Assembly (NCBI GenBank): GCA_964020085.1
Contig: OZ026598.1
Location: forward strand, 12,355,816 to 12,419,815
Source: Micromussa lordhowensis
Lineage: Eukaryota; Cnidaria; Anthozoa; Scleractinia; Lobophylliidae
Length of the DNA stretch: 64,000 nucleotides
Direction: 5' to 3'
Part shown: in pieces, positions 51,266 through 62,785 of the stretch
Position numbering within the stretch: position 1 is the first letter of the stretch
Layout of the letters: every line of letters starts with the position of its first letter
Made by a program: the position numbers and the translations under genes
Notes under the pieces: generated by a model
The model's input: only the letters and a program-made list of their open reading frames with translations
Database searches by the model: none
What the model was told of the DNA's origin: nothing

Positions 51266-51713
51266 GGGTGACCAAAATCTTTTTGTTTGAACCCTTGTCA
51301 TGCATTCAAGTATCAGGAGTTGGCTTACAAGCCTTTCACTGTTATTGTAAATGCACACTTTTACTTTAGTAGTCATGAAAGGTGATGCTGATCGTAAAGT
51401 GCATTTCTTACAATAATTGTGAGGCTTACAATTACCAACACTGTACCAAGTTTGTCAGGTTATGTATTGTAAAATACCAGATTAATGTAGCTATTAATCA
51501 TAGGTAATAAAAGCATCTTAGGTCTTCACAACTACGATTTCCAGAAACTAGATTCAAATCTGGGTAAAAATTATATCTAAAGTTGAAACAAAGTGGACAA
51601 TAGACCAGTCGTCTCTATTAATAACTCTAGTAAGATAGTCAGCCTTCCGACTACTGCTACTGGGGATCCATTCCTGTTCAATTGAAATACCATGAAAAAG
51701 GCAAAGAGAATGT
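51266..51713. other. No gene seen
   Basis: No feature is recognised between MITE F and a LINE tail. The missing next ORP exon is not here. Confidence 0.5.
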
Positions 51714-51859
51714 ATGGTTGGCATCCAGATCTTGATATTGCGACTGCTGGGATCACCAGTGCGACCAGATTTTTTTCACTGGCAACTAACTTTTTACACT
51801 TGGTCGCCAGGCTGGCCCCTAAGATATCTTATCTATTTTCACATTCATAGAATGAGTGG

Positions 51860-52145
51860 AATGAATGCCAAATACTGTATGTATGTATTCTGTATTCGCC
51901 CCAAAGATTTGGAACACTGTTCCTTTGGAAATATGTTGATCCAGTACAGTTTTGTTATTTCAGAAAAAAACTCAAGACCTTCCTTTTTACTAAATTTATT
52001 AAGAGTAACTCTTTATCATATTTTTAACTTTTAATTCTGGTAATTTTGGTTTTCTTATTTTTAATTTTAGTTTTGTAAAGCACTCATGAAAATAATGGAT
52101 GTGAGCACTATAGAAATTAACTATTACTGCCATTCAGCAGTTATT
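51860..52145 (+). mobile_element. LINE 3' end fragment
   Basis: The decayed + strand translation gives APKIWNTVPLE and KKLKTFLFTKF, the C-terminal RIWNSLP and FKxxLKTYLF blocks of CR1/L2-type LINEs. The 3' end AAAGCACTCATG...TGAGCACTATAGAAATTAA is the usual terminal motif of such elements. RT is not present. Confidence 0.6.
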
Positions 52146-52439
52146 ACTTTTGTATGCTATACATTGTATACAATTAAAATAGTATGATGGGGCGTGCGAG
52201 CGTAGCCCGTTGACTAAAGTGAAAACTTAGTATTAAGGTATAAACTTAAAATTTAAATTATATATACAAAGATTGATAAACTATATAGAATCTCTAAGAT
52301 CTAAAATGGTAGTTGTCAAAATAATCTCTAAGATTCTCTCACGTATATTCCTTTTTCGGCTGTCAATAACTTCCTTGATGATCCCTTGACTGGAAATATT
52401 GAAGGAAGGAAATTAATAAATGGAGAGGTCAGAACGATA

Positions 52440-55215
52440 CTCATTGTTCATGTTGTAACTTTGAATGTCCACGAGATGTTTAGTGTTTCAGAGATTACAG
52501 CCTTCTGCATGTTATGAAGAACTACCTTACTCCTGCTTCTGACCAACTCCTTCAGCTCGACGTCTTAGTCTCGGCACCATGCCCCTAATACGTCCATTAT
52601 GATATTGTATTGTTTCACTTTGTATCCTTGGTACTTCTGCTTTAGTTCCCAGCGAAGCAGTCCATATTTCATGGTTTTCTCCACCTTTTTCTCCCGATTT
52701 GTAATCCATGGGCAACTCATCTCCAGAGTGATGACTTGCTTTGACACATGGTTAATAATGCATGCGTCCACTCTGTTGGCTCTAACTTCTTGGTGCTCCG
52801 CAAATAGGGGGCATCCCAGAATGCTTGCACATTGTTCAACTTGTACACTGGTTTCGGTTTCAGTGGTGAGTACCAAGGTGGCACCAGTCTAGCAGGCCTA
52901 AGTCTTGCAACATCTCGAAGAAGATAGCTGCATTATGTTGGGTAGTGTACTTGTTTTGTGCAAGGGCGATACAACCAGCCAGGGCCTGGGCGACACTTTC
53001 AGCCAGGGCATGTCACACTTGTAAAAGTATTTTCAGGGCATGGGCGACACTTTCAGGAGCTTTATTACATAGCCTGCACATCACCTTGCCTGTTGTGTCT
53101 GTGTGCGTTCTCTGGAAGGCATACAGCCCTAACTGTTCGTAGAGCTCAAACATCCCCGCCACTTGGGCATTGTTTCCAACCAAACTTAACTCAAGCTCTT
53201 GCTTAACTTCTCTACCATCCTTGACAACCAGACAGGGAATCTATGCAGGATCATCATCTCCTCCAACCAACTGTGATCTACTGAGTCATATGCCTTCTTG
53301 ACGTCGATTCACGCCATGCTCAGGTTACGCTTTCGCTGATGATAATCCAGGGTCACAGTTCTGTCAATCCTAATTAATTGTCTATAGTTCTGCTACATCC
53401 TACATGTGCACCCCTCTGGGCCCCGTCCATTAAGCCGTGCATTTCCAGATGTTATTACCTACCATTATGGTAGGTCCAATTTTTGATAAAGTCTACACAT
53501 TACAACTCGGTAAGTCATTAACCCGTAGTTTGTTTATGACAGAAAACAATGACCCATATATGTCACACTTGTAAAAGTATTTTCAGGGCATGGGCGACAC
53601 TTTCAGGAACTTTATTACATAGCCTGCACATCACCTTGCCTGTTGTGTCTGTGTGCGTTCTCTGGAAGGCATACAGCCCTAACTGTTCGTAGAGCTCAAA
53701 CATCCCCACCACTTGGGCATTGTTTCCAACCACTTACCATCCATCGAAATTAAGGCTCATGTCTTCCCTTCTCATGTAGGTTAGTTTCCCCTGCAACCTC
53801 TGTCCATGTACTGCTTTCCATGTCTTCTGTACCAAACCCCATCTCAGCTCTGCCTTCAGTTTCTCTGCTGTTATCACCTCCTCACTATCATACTTTATAT
53901 AAGTTGGGCTTGGGTATTCAAGGTGCAACTGGAGACCCATCTCCTCTGCATACCTTGCTGCCTCTTTTACTAAAGAGCTATGGCCTAACTCTTCCGCTCT
54001 CTCTTCCAAGTCGTGCACCATTGTCATCGCTGGGTCACCATTTCTCTATAACTTCACTGCCGCCTTTATCTTCGTCACTTTGTACTCCTCGATCAATCGC
54101 AGGCATCTACCTCCCTTCTCTCTTGGCATGTATAGAATGGCAGTTAAACCACTGGGATGTTTACCACCATTCTCAACGACTATCTTGCGAGCTTCTCTGT
54201 CTAGCTTTTTAAGCTCTGTCACTGGCCATTGTTGTGTCCACATTAGGTAGCCTAACACTGGTAGTGCAAAATGGTTCGAGGCTGTTACCAGGTTATGATC
54301 AGACCAGATGATAGACATTCTGCAGAGAAACTCCTTAGCTGCGCACTCCAAAGACATCCTTTCCTCTTGCCTCACTGACTCTAAGACACCCAAGAACTTG
54401 TACTGATTGCCCTCTTCGAGGTCAGAAATACAAATGCTCTCATCTACCCTTCGCCCCAAGGCATCATGGGTATGGGTGTGAACCCCCTCTGCTCATGAGC
54501 GACCGCACACTTGGGATTCCACTGTAGTCCAACATTGTCCATCGCGCTCTTGATTCCATAACACGGTTTAGTTTACTCTCCAAAGATGCAAAGATCTTTA
54601 GGTCGTTGATACATGTATATGGGAGGTCTGTTACCTTTACGCTGATGGGCTTAGATAGTTTATAGGCCTCACTGGCGCTGATCTTTCTTGCAATGAGGTT
54701 TAAACAAACCGTGAAGAGCCTGGGACAGAGAGCATCACCCTGGGATGGACCTTTGAGAAACCTGATGGGCTCAGATGTCTCGCCTCCTTGCTTTGTAGTT
54801 GCCACCACCCTTGTGTTCCAGCTCTTGCTTAACTTCTCTACCATCCTTGACAACCAGACAGGGAATCTATGCAGGATCATCATCTCCTCCAACCAACTGT
54901 GATCTACTGAGTCATATGCCTTCTTGACGTCGATTCACGCCATGCTCAGGTTACGCTTTCACTGATGATAATCCAGGGTCACAGTTCTGTCAATCGTAAT
55001 TAATTGTCTATAGTTCTGCTACATCCTACATGTGCACCCCTCTGGGCCCCGTCCATTAAGCCATGCATTTCCAGATGTTATTACCTACCATTATGGTAGG
55101 TCCAATTTTTGATAAAGTCTATACATTACAACTCGGTAAGTCATTAACCCGTAGTTTGTTTATGACAGAAAACAATGACCCATATATGTCACACTTGTAA
55201 AAGTATTTTCAAATT
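52440..55215 (-). mobile_element. R2-like LINE (restriction-like endonuclease)
   Basis: On the minus strand: the RT front DVKKAYDSVDHSWLEEMMIL (about 54870-54930, preceded by a stop), then 54464-54892 with FLKGPSQGDALCPRLFTVCL. The catalytic YIDDLK-type box reads CINDLKIFA, losing one Asp. 54046-54459 is the thumb (NQYKFLGVLES, LPVLGYLMWTQQWPV). 53734-54027 leads to a CCHC motif (VMCRLCNKAPESVAHALK, GCIALAQNKY) and 52565-52876 is a restriction-like endonuclease (RVDACIINHVSKQVITLEMS, CPWITNREKK, YNIIMDVLGAW). This order, with a C-terminal CCHC and RLE, is that of R2-type elements. Internal duplications rearrange the copy. Confidence 0.75.
53008..55210. repeat. Duplicated blocks inside R2-like LINE
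   Basis: Block X, about 390 bp, occurs at 53190-53580 and again at 54820-55210 (CTTGCTTAACTTCTCTACCA through GACCCATATATGTCACACTT), differing at only a few bases. Block Y, about 170 bp, occurs at 53008-53182 and 53558-53733 (TTTCAGGGCATGGGCGACAC through GGGCATTGTTTCCAACCA). The order in the window is Y, X, Y', rest, X'. X joins Y' through a shared 25-bp GTCACACTTGTAAAAGTATT segment. Confidence 0.85.
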
Positions 55216-55607
55216 CTCATCTAAATTACAATTCTTGTTTGTTAACTATTGGCATTCAGACAGTTGCAATTTTTAAGCAATCAGAGCAGAGCTTTAAGAT
55301 TTTTGATTCAAGGGATTTGATTCAAGGGATATGGAATGTCCCATCCATTTGGTAGATGTACTTTACTAAGCATTGGAGGGCTTGAAAACCTTGTATTATA
55401 TTTGCAAATGTCTTGCTCGCAAACTGGGACTGGGACTTTCGAAATAAAAGGTGTACATGTCTTGTCAATGCTACTCAAGCTGATAGGCAACATCTTCAAA
55501 ATACGATAATTTTGAGCATATTACTTCATATAGTAAAAATGATACAAAAAACCTTGATAATGGGGAACAAAATTGTTCAGGTGAAATAAATAAACACACA
55601 GAACATT
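55216..55607. other. Flank of Helitron, no gene
   Basis: AT-rich sequence. The 5' Helitron terminus (expected TC start after an A) is not identified. Confidence 0.4.
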
Positions 55608-55629
55608 TGATTTGTCAAGCTCGATATGA

Positions 55630-56727
55630 CCAGAAGAAAAAAGCAAATGAAAGTCCAGAAACTAGAGAAATGAGGTTGGCACAACAACGTGAATTAAAGA
55701 AAAAGGAGGGCAAGTGAAAGTCCAGAAACTAGGAAGAAGAGGTTGGCTTCGCTACGTGAAACTTAGAAAACAAGAAGGGCAAATGAAAGCATAGAAAGTA
55801 AACAAAAGAGGTTGGCACATGAACATGAATCAAAGAAATCAAGAAAGGAAAATGAAAGCATTGGAACTAGGCATAATAGGTTGGCTCGCCAATGTGAATC
55901 AATTAAATAAAACAAGAAGGGGAAACGAAAGTCCAGACACTACAAAAAAGAGGGTAGAAACTAATAAAGTAGAAGGGCAAATGAAAGCTTAGAAAGTAAA
56001 CAAAACAGGTTGGCACATGAACGTGAATCAAAGAAAACAAGAATGGCAAGTGAAAGCATTGGAACTAGGCAAAATAAGTTGGATAGCCTACATGTACGTG
56101 AATACCACAAAAATAGAAGGCCAAATGAAAGTCAAGAAAGTAGGCAAAATAGGTTGAGTCATCAATGTGAATATGATAAGTTAAAACATTCAAATGAATC
56201 TGATGAATGCAGAAAAAAAGAGGCTAGCAGCCATGCGTGAACATCAGAGAGAAAAGTATGCAAATCAATCTGTTAAATGTAGAGAAAAGATTTTAGCTGT
56301 CAAGAGAGCACAACAGAAGGAAAAGCATGCAAATGAATCTGCTGAATGTAAAGAAAACAGGCTAATAAGCTTGCGTGCACTTCAGACAGAAAAATATGCA
56401 AATGAGTCTGCTGAATGCAGAGAAAAGAGACTGGCAAAACAGCGTGCATATGATCAACAGGCATGTGTGAATGTAAACAGCTTGTCTCTTGTTGATGAAA
56501 TTAGGAAGTTTCATACTCCTGTGGCCAGTGGTCCTTTGTATATTTGTTCTTGTTGTGACCAGTTGTGGTATAAACACAGTGTAACCGCTGCTGAAAAGCT
56601 TAGACAATCTCATCCTGATATGAGGAAATATTTACTACATAAAACAAGTGTTGAAGGCATTGAATGGATATGCCAGTGTTGTTATAAATATATAAAATCC
56701 CACCTTGTGCAGCTAAAAATGGAATGA
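55630..56727 (+). pseudogene. Helitron N-terminal repeat/coiled-coil and zinc region
   Basis: Degenerate 60-bp units encode about 20-residue repeats of the pattern ANES-x-E-x4-RLA-x2-RE, for example KYANESAECREKRLAKQRAY and KHANESAECKENRLISLRAL. At least nine units run from 55640 to 56455; the first ones are frame-broken, the last four (56190-56460) are open. After them come FHTPVASGPLYICSCCDQLW and IEWICQCCYKYI (56510-56690), paired cysteines of the zinc-binding region found before Helitron Rep. The repeat part is charged and would form a long helix. Open frame 56194-56727 is the best-preserved piece. Confidence 0.65.
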
Positions 56728-57760
56728 CCTTTCCACTAAAACCAGACTTTTGTTACTTAAATGAGTTAGAGTGCAGACTTCTAGCACCTAGGTTGGCTTT
56801 TCAAAAGCTGATGCAAGCTCCAAAAGGTAATCAGTTAAAAATAAAAGGGAATGTTGTAAATGTGCCTGCAGATGTTAACAGTACTGTCAACATGTTACCA
56901 CAGTTACCAGAAGAAAATGGAACAATTAAAGTTCAATTATAGAGATGATTGCAGTATAAATCTTCTGCATTGTCTTTAAATGTTAGACCATGTAAAGTTT
57001 TACAGGTAGCAAAGTGGCTAGTCACAAACAGTAGTCTTTATAGAGAACATGGAATATCCTTCCACAAAGACAGAGCATCAACTTATAACATAGCCTGTCC
57101 ACAAAATGAAACTGACAGTGGTAATCTTTTTCAAACAACTCAGGAGATGAATAATGTACATGTATGTGATGTTAGAATCCTACTGAGGAAACTGAACAAC
57201 TTGATGACTGGACAGAAGATGACACAGAAATACCTGCAGTAGTAACTGACACTATGTTAACTGCTACTGATTTCCTAGAAGACAGTGAACAAGCACAAAT
57301 TTATAGCATTGCACCAGGAGAGGGCAGTGTTCCTCTGAGTATATTTAGAGACAAATTTTCAGAAGAGTTAGCTTATCCAGGAATATTTCTCGGCCAGAAA
57401 AGACCAGAAAATGAAGAAAGGCTAGTTAGTGTTCATTACAGTGACCTTTGTAAATCAGAATTGAGAAGGTCAGACCGAAGAGCTGCTATGTGTGTTGAAA
57501 ATATATTTTTCAAAACCAAAATATTGCAAATGAAGATTCTTTTGGGAAAATCACAGATAGCTTTAAGAAAATCCAAGGGAAACAATAGAACTCTGACAGC
57601 TGGTCAATTAAAGCAGCAAGGTACTCTGGAAAGGTTAGTTCATCTTGATGAAGGATACAAATTTTTAAGAGCCCTTCGTGGTTCACCTCCATATTTTCAG
57701 CAAGCCAAAAAAGATATCTTTGCAATGATCAGACAACTTGGACCTGCTTCTTTATTTTGA
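56724..57760 (+). pseudogene. Helitron DUF6570-like and pre-Rep region
   Basis: Frame 56724-56942 contains LNELECRLLAPRLAFQKLMQ and GNVVNVPADVNSTVNMLP, the DUF6570-type domain often found upstream of Helitron Rep. A stop at 56940 and a frame change lead to 56949-57242 and then 57254-57760 (SIAPGEGSVPLSIFRDKFSE, LAYPGIFLGQKRP, YKFLRALRGSPPYFQQAKKD, IFAMIRQLGPASLF). The last segment is the start of the Helitron-like N domain. Confidence 0.7.
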
Positions 57761-59136
57761 AGTTTTTCAGCATCTGAAACACAGTGGATACATCTCCTTA
57801 GAATACTAGGCAAGCTTGTTGACAATAAAGAATATTCAGTTGATGAATTAGAGAACTTGGACTGGAAAGAAAAGTGCAGGTTAATTCAAAGTGATCCAGT
57901 GACATGTGCACAACATTTTGATTATCGATTCAATCAATTTTTAAGGCACTTTTTTAATGGGTAGTGCTGCTCCCTTAGCAGACTGGTTTTACAGAGTTCA
58001 ATATCAGCAGAGGGGCTCACCTCATGTCCACATGTTAATTTGACTTGAAAATGCACCAGTGTATGGATGTGAAGATGATAATGCTGTTACATCATTAATT
58101 TTATTGATGAAATAATCACTTGTAAAAAAACAGATTGTAATTCTGAATCAAATTGGGACATCTTGTTAATACTAGACAAATTCATAGGCATCGCCAAACT
58201 TGTCGTAAAAAGTTGAAGGCTGAATGCAGATTCAGTTTTCCACAGCCACCTATGAAGTCAACAAGTATTTTGTACCCTCTAGGTGAGGAAATGTCTAAAA
58301 CAGAGATTAACAAACACAAGGATACATGGAAAAATATCACTAAATATTTAAATGCCACGAGGGAAGGGGAAGACATAACCTTTGATCAATTGTTGGTAAA
58401 TCTAGGCATCACTGAACAAAACTACATCCTTGCTATCCGATCAAGTCTGAAATCTCCAACTATATTTTTGAAAAGAAATCCAAATGAACTAAGAGTTAAT
58501 AACTATAACAGTGCCTGCCTAAGTGCTTGGAGGGCAAATATGGATATCCTGTTTGTGCTAGATGCATATACTTGTGCAGTGTATATTGTGTCATACATTT
58601 CAAAAGCACAAAAAGGAATGAGTCAGCTTTTACAAAGAGCATGTCACGAAGCCAGAGAAGGAAATTCTAGTATAAAGCAACAAGTAAGAGACATTAGAAA
58701 CAAATTTTTAAACACTGTGGAAATAAGTGCTCAAGAAGCAGTTTGCATACATGTAGTTCTTCAGCTACAAATGAGAAAATGCTCTAGACAAGTGATCTTT
58801 ATTAGCACTGCACCTCTTAAGGAAAGAGTGCAGCCCTTAAAAATGATGAATGAAATAGAAGAAATGGACGACGATTCAGAAGAAGTTCACTCTACTGGTC
58901 TCTTAAATAGGTATATGCAAGGACCTGCCAGCCTTGAAAATATTTCACTAGCTGATTGGGCTGCATTGTATGATTCAGCAAGTCAAAAGCCTTTTACCAA
59001 AAAGTCAAAAAGTACTGATATAGATAATCTCTTGCTGGAAACATTAGATGATGATGAAAACAATGATGACAAACTATTAGATTGTGCTGAAGTGACTAAG
59101 AAAATTGAAAAGCAGCAAAAACCAAAGCAGCGTTAA
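57761..59136 (+). pseudogene. Helitron Rep (HUH nuclease)
   Basis: After a stop at 57758 the frame resumes (TQWIHLLRILGKLVDNKEYS). The HUH motif reads SPHVHMLI (about 58015-58038) in YQQRGSPHVHM, with a TGA just after where Trp is usual. The tyrosine motif lies in [18 protein letters not shown] (58567-58620), in frame 58153-59136. [20 protein letters not shown] follows, the typical post-Rep block. Rep would nick and join DNA ends during rolling-circle transposition. Frameshifts at 57960 and 58130 inactivate it. Confidence 0.75.
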
Positions 59137-59611
59137 AAATCAAGAATTATTCGCAGTGTTTGGTTCAATGTAAAATCTCATCCAGAACCACACTACTGTG
59201 AACTTATTATGCTTTTTACTGCATGGCGAAATGATTTAATAGGCAGCAGTTCCTCCTATCAGGAACGCTATCTTCTTCTGAAAGAAGAAATAGACACAAA
59301 AATTAGAAAATATGCTCTGTGTAGTGAAGATCTAAGTGACATTGAACAACATTCACACAGTTTTGATTCTGATGAACATGCTTTTGATTCCATAGCTCTA
59401 AACACAGAAAATGTTGAATTACAAGATGAAGCTGAGGGTACTGAGGATTTACATCCAGATTTCAATGAAAACTATGATCTCTCAAGTGATCTTGGCATTC
59501 CATTCTCATCATTCAACAATGAACCACTGCTATTAAATGAATTGCCTGATTGTGACTATCGCCAAATGGTGCAGACATTAAATAAAGAACAAAAGAATTT
59601 TTTATCACATT
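59137..59611 (+). pseudogene. Helitron Rep-helicase linker
   Basis: A short broken piece (59150-59208: VWFNVKSHPEPHYCELIMLF) leads into frame 59209-59625: FTAWRNDLIGSSSSYQERYL, an acidic stretch, and MVQTLNKEQKNFLSH just before the helicase. The WRNE-like and LNxxQ blocks are usual between Rep and helicase. Confidence 0.65.
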
Positions 59612-59966
59612 TTGCTTGTGATTAAAACTTCAGAAACCCCTTTCTACTGCTTTGTCAGTGGAGGAGCTGGTGTCGGCAAATCACATTTAACAAAAGCACT
59701 GTATCAGGCAGCACTTAAGTATTATAACACCAGAGCTGGTGATGATTTTCATCAAATAAAAGTTATACTGTTAGCTCCAACTGAAAAAGCTGCTTATACC
59801 ATTAAGAGAAACACTGTTCATAGTACACTTGCTGTCCCTGCCAATCAGTCTTTGAAGAATTACAAACACCTTGACTCAAGTAGACTGAACACCTTGAGAA
59901 CTCAATTTGGAGGTGTGAAATTGATTTTTGTAGATGAAATATCAATGGTAAGAAATCTGTCAGACT

Positions 59967-61141
59967 GAGTGTAAAACGCAGACTGCAGACTGCAGACCGG
60001 GGGTAAAATGCAGACTGAGGGTAAAATGCAGACTGCAGACTTAAGACCAGGGGTAAAATGCAGACTGAGGGTAAAATAAAATATTAACAATAAAAAACAA
60101 TGGGTTGACCTGGGCCTGCACAACTCCCATCCACGTGTAATAGCTGGGTTAAAGTCTTGCTCGGACGAGCTGAGTACATCCTTTTGTACGAGAAGATAGG
60201 GGAATCTTTGAATATTCTGCTAAGGAATGGTTGTCGATGAATTAAATGCCAATTGTGCATTAGTATTTGCTTTAAGTTAGGAACTGATGGACGATATTGT
60301 GTGACAAAAGGCAAGATTTGCATGTTTTGTTTACGTTTCTGTTGTAGGGCAGGTTTTCTCTCCTCAAATGTGATTTCTGCGAGAGTTGCTGAAACAAGAG
60401 TTTCAGGGTATCCTCTTTCAATGAGATTTGTTTTAAATTGTGCAATTGCAGTTTTGAATGCTGTTTCAGAGGAGTTAGATCGGAGAAGTCTAAGCCCTTT
60501 TTGACCCCTGGTGGGTTGCAACTTGAGAAATGCGTGTACTGAAATGTTTCAGTACCTTTGAAATGAGTTTTTATATCCAATATAGACTGTTTTGCAAATC
60601 TTTCACCACATTTGTGTCGAGTAACGATGTTTCTGTGTCAGATACTTCAGCCGTGAACTTGATAGTAGGATGGTGGCTGTTTGCTTGTTCAATGAATTGC
60701 ATGACTTTGTCTTTGTTTATATTCCAGATAGAGATAGAGACCCCTTATCCAGGCAAGTGGTTTTTGTGTGCTTAGGTTTGAAATTCATCATTCTACCTTT
60801 CCCATAAAGATGTTGGCAAAAGCTACTGCCACTTCGGATCCCGCCATGTGTTTGGAGGTAGTTTTTTCCAGTAAACTGGAATGCGTTTTCTTAAAGCAAA
60901 TTATCGAAAATTACCATGAGATTGTCATCCTCGCTTTTCAACATGTTTCCAGTCTAGGGCCACATGACTTGAGGCCCACATGACTTTACTGGGTTAGGCA
61001 TGAGTGCTGACATGATGGGTATAAACACTCTTTTATTTTATCCTTATGACTCGTGTTTTATTATTAATATTTTATTTTACCCTCAGTCTGCATTTTACCC
61101 CTGGTCTGCAGTCTGCAGTCTGCAGTTTGCATTTTACACTG
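59967..61141. mobile_element. TIR element carrying Penelope fragment
   Basis: An insertion of about 1,175 bp in the Helitron helicase. The left end AGTGTAAAACGCAGACTGCA and right end TGCAGTTTGCATTTTACACT are inverted; repeats GGGTAAAATGCAGACTGAGG continue inward for about 100 bp on both sides, then AAAATATTAACAATAAAA faces TTATTATTAATATTTTA. The small element 17177-17499 has the same termini. The interior (60110-60990) is a Penelope-like RT fragment, so this is a chimera. Target duplication is not clean (GTAAGAAAT / GTAGAAATT flanks are similar). Confidence 0.82.
60084..60985 (-). pseudogene. Penelope-like RT fragment captured in TIR element
   Basis: The minus-strand pieces read, in order, FTGKNYLQTHG, FANIFMGKV-like FCQHLYGKG, SLSLSGI (frame-broken), MQFIEQANSHHPTIKFTAEV, DTNVVKD, MDIKTHFKGTETFQYTHFSS with CNPPGVKKGL, ETAFKTAIAQFKTNLIERGY and LPFVTQYRPSVPNLKQIL. 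This is the RT palm-to-linker part of a Penelope-like element of a type different from the ones at 2.8, 21.4 and 47.8 kb. The YxDD box itself is not readable. No GIY-YIG or 3' tail is present, so it is an internal piece inside the TIR element. Confidence 0.7.
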
Positions 61142-61558
61142 ACTGGGTAGAAATTAGCATGTTTGTCATACAGATCAATAACAGCCTTAAAGATATCAAA
61201 GAGTGTAAAGAGGACTTTGGAGGTGTGAGTATTATTGCTATTGGAGATCTATTCCAATTAGAACCTGTTATTTTTTAAGACGTAAAAAAATTGGATTATG
61301 CAATTCTTGCCCCCAGTCTGTGGCACAAGCACTTTAAAAATTAATGTTTGAACTTGATGAAATTATGCATCAAAGAGAAAGTAAGTTGTTTGCTGAACTA
61401 CTCAATAGCTTGCTTGAATGCAAACACATGGCCAGTGATATTGCAAAACTCCAAGAGAGAGTTTCAGAAGACATTTCAGAAGACATAAACAACCCAATAG
61501 CTGTTATTGCAGTTGAGTCTGTGACCAAATGTTTTTTTGTTTAGAAATGCACGCAAAT

Positions 61559-61602
61559 GAGGCGAAAGGGTCAATACAAAGCAGACTTGACCCTTTCGCC
61601 TC
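61559..61602. other. Perfect 16-bp hairpin in helicase
   Basis: GAGGCGAAAGGGTCAA and TTGACCCTTTCGCCTC pair perfectly around the loop TACAAAGCAGAC. The hairpin lies in roughly 80 bp of sequence not expected in the helicase, between VTKCFF and IDAPHFIQNT, so it looks like part of a small insertion or the remains of an excised element. Confidence 0.6.
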
Positions 61603-62119
61603 GTTAACCTGTAAAACCGCTGATAACTGCGATAACAGCTATTGATGCTCCTCACTTCATACAAAATACAAAAGTGGATGAATTTAATGAAAGAGCTCAT
61701 CATGCAGCTATGGGAAATAAGTACAGAATTAAAGCCCAAGATAGTGTTATTGGAGCAAACTCTACAGAACTAACAGACAAAATACTAAGACAAATACCCA
61801 GTGATCCAAGAAAAACAAAACAGTTTGCCTCAAGCCTTTGCCTTGCTGAAGGTGAAAGAACAGAACTTGTGGCAAACATTAGAACTGACGATGGCATGAC
61901 CAATGGTGCTGGAAATGTTGTAAAATGTTTTACAGTTAACTCAACAAAACAAACCATCTGGTATTGTGTGGGTGCAGTTTGACCATTCAAATGTTGGGCA
62001 TAAAACAAGGAATGAAAATAGATCCTCATTACTCATTTAAAAACAAAGAACAAAAATTGAGTAATGTTTTTTACGATAACTGCAGAAATTCCACTCGGCT
62101 ATCGCCTCGTGGGACCAAG

Positions 62120-62500
62120 CTACTTTGACAATGTGATGATGAAATTTATGATCAATAACAAGACAGACACATGAAAAACTGACGTCAATTTGTTAAATTG
62201 CTGTGTTCAGTGATAGTTATTGTATGCATTGCGGCCCGTTCTTTGCTGAGTGAGTTGACGTATGATGCAAGTAAGTCACGTGGCTTTTACGCCCAATGCC
62301 TTAAGTAAACACACAAAATGTAGTACGTAGCAAGTACCTAAATGCAGTACATTCAAGTTGCTCCTTTTTATAAGACTTATTCAAATGGCACAACAAACGC
62401 AAAGAAAAACTGCTGGTATGTATCGTTATTGTTGCGTTTTTACAATCAAATTTCTTGTGTTAACAGAATTAATTTAGCATTTAGATTCCAAGCAAACACG
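62120..62500. other. Helitron spacer, no gene
   Basis: Between helicase remains and the RPA-like region no domain is seen. Confidence 0.4.
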
Positions 62501-62501
62501 T

Positions 62502-62785
62502 CGTTCCACTGGAAGTTGGCCGACCAACACAGTCACAACTGCTTTTTCAGCAGTTCCTTTCGTCGTTAGTTCAGCCGATTCTTCAGTCTGTTCAGTTGCT
62601 TCATCAGTTGCTCCTTCGGTCGCTTCAGCAGTTCTTTTCGTCCCTAGTTCAGCTGCTTCTTCACTCGCCTCTTCAGCAGCCCCTTTAGTCGCCCCTTCAG
62701 CAGCGACTTCAGTCGCTAGTTCAGTCCCTATTTCAAGCGCAACTTCACCCACACCAGCAACAACTTCATCTCCCAATTGTGTCAT
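62502..62785 (+). repeat. Ser/Ala/Val-rich trinucleotide-type repeat
   Basis: The sequence is built from variants of TTCAGC, AGTTCAGTC, GCTTCTTCA and CCTTCGGTCGC. On the + strand it keeps an open frame encoding Ser/Ala/Val-rich repeats (FVVSSADSSVCSVASSVAPS) that runs toward the RPA-like protein. On the minus strand it is Glu/Ala-rich. The + strand frame may be a low-complexity leader of the next gene; the minus frame is a shadow. Confidence 0.5.

Larger units (their letters stand above)
59612..61990 (+). pseudogene. Helitron Pif1-type helicase, split
   Basis: Frame 59612-59968 has Walker A in FVSGGAGVGKSHLTKALY, motif Ia LLAPTEKAAY and Walker B LIFVDEISM, then is cut at 59967 by a TIR element. 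It resumes after 61141 with MFVIQINNSLKDIKECKEDF and GGVSIIAIGDLFQLEPV (motif III). Frame 61344-61544 (DEIMHQRESKLFAELLNSL) follows, then a hairpin insertion near 61559-61602. The C-terminal part is 61625-61982 (KVDEFNERAHHAAMGNKYRI, NGAGNVVKCF), ending in GIVWVQFDH-like sequence. The helicase would unwind DNA at the 5' end during transposition. It is dead from two insertions and several stops. Confidence 0.78.
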
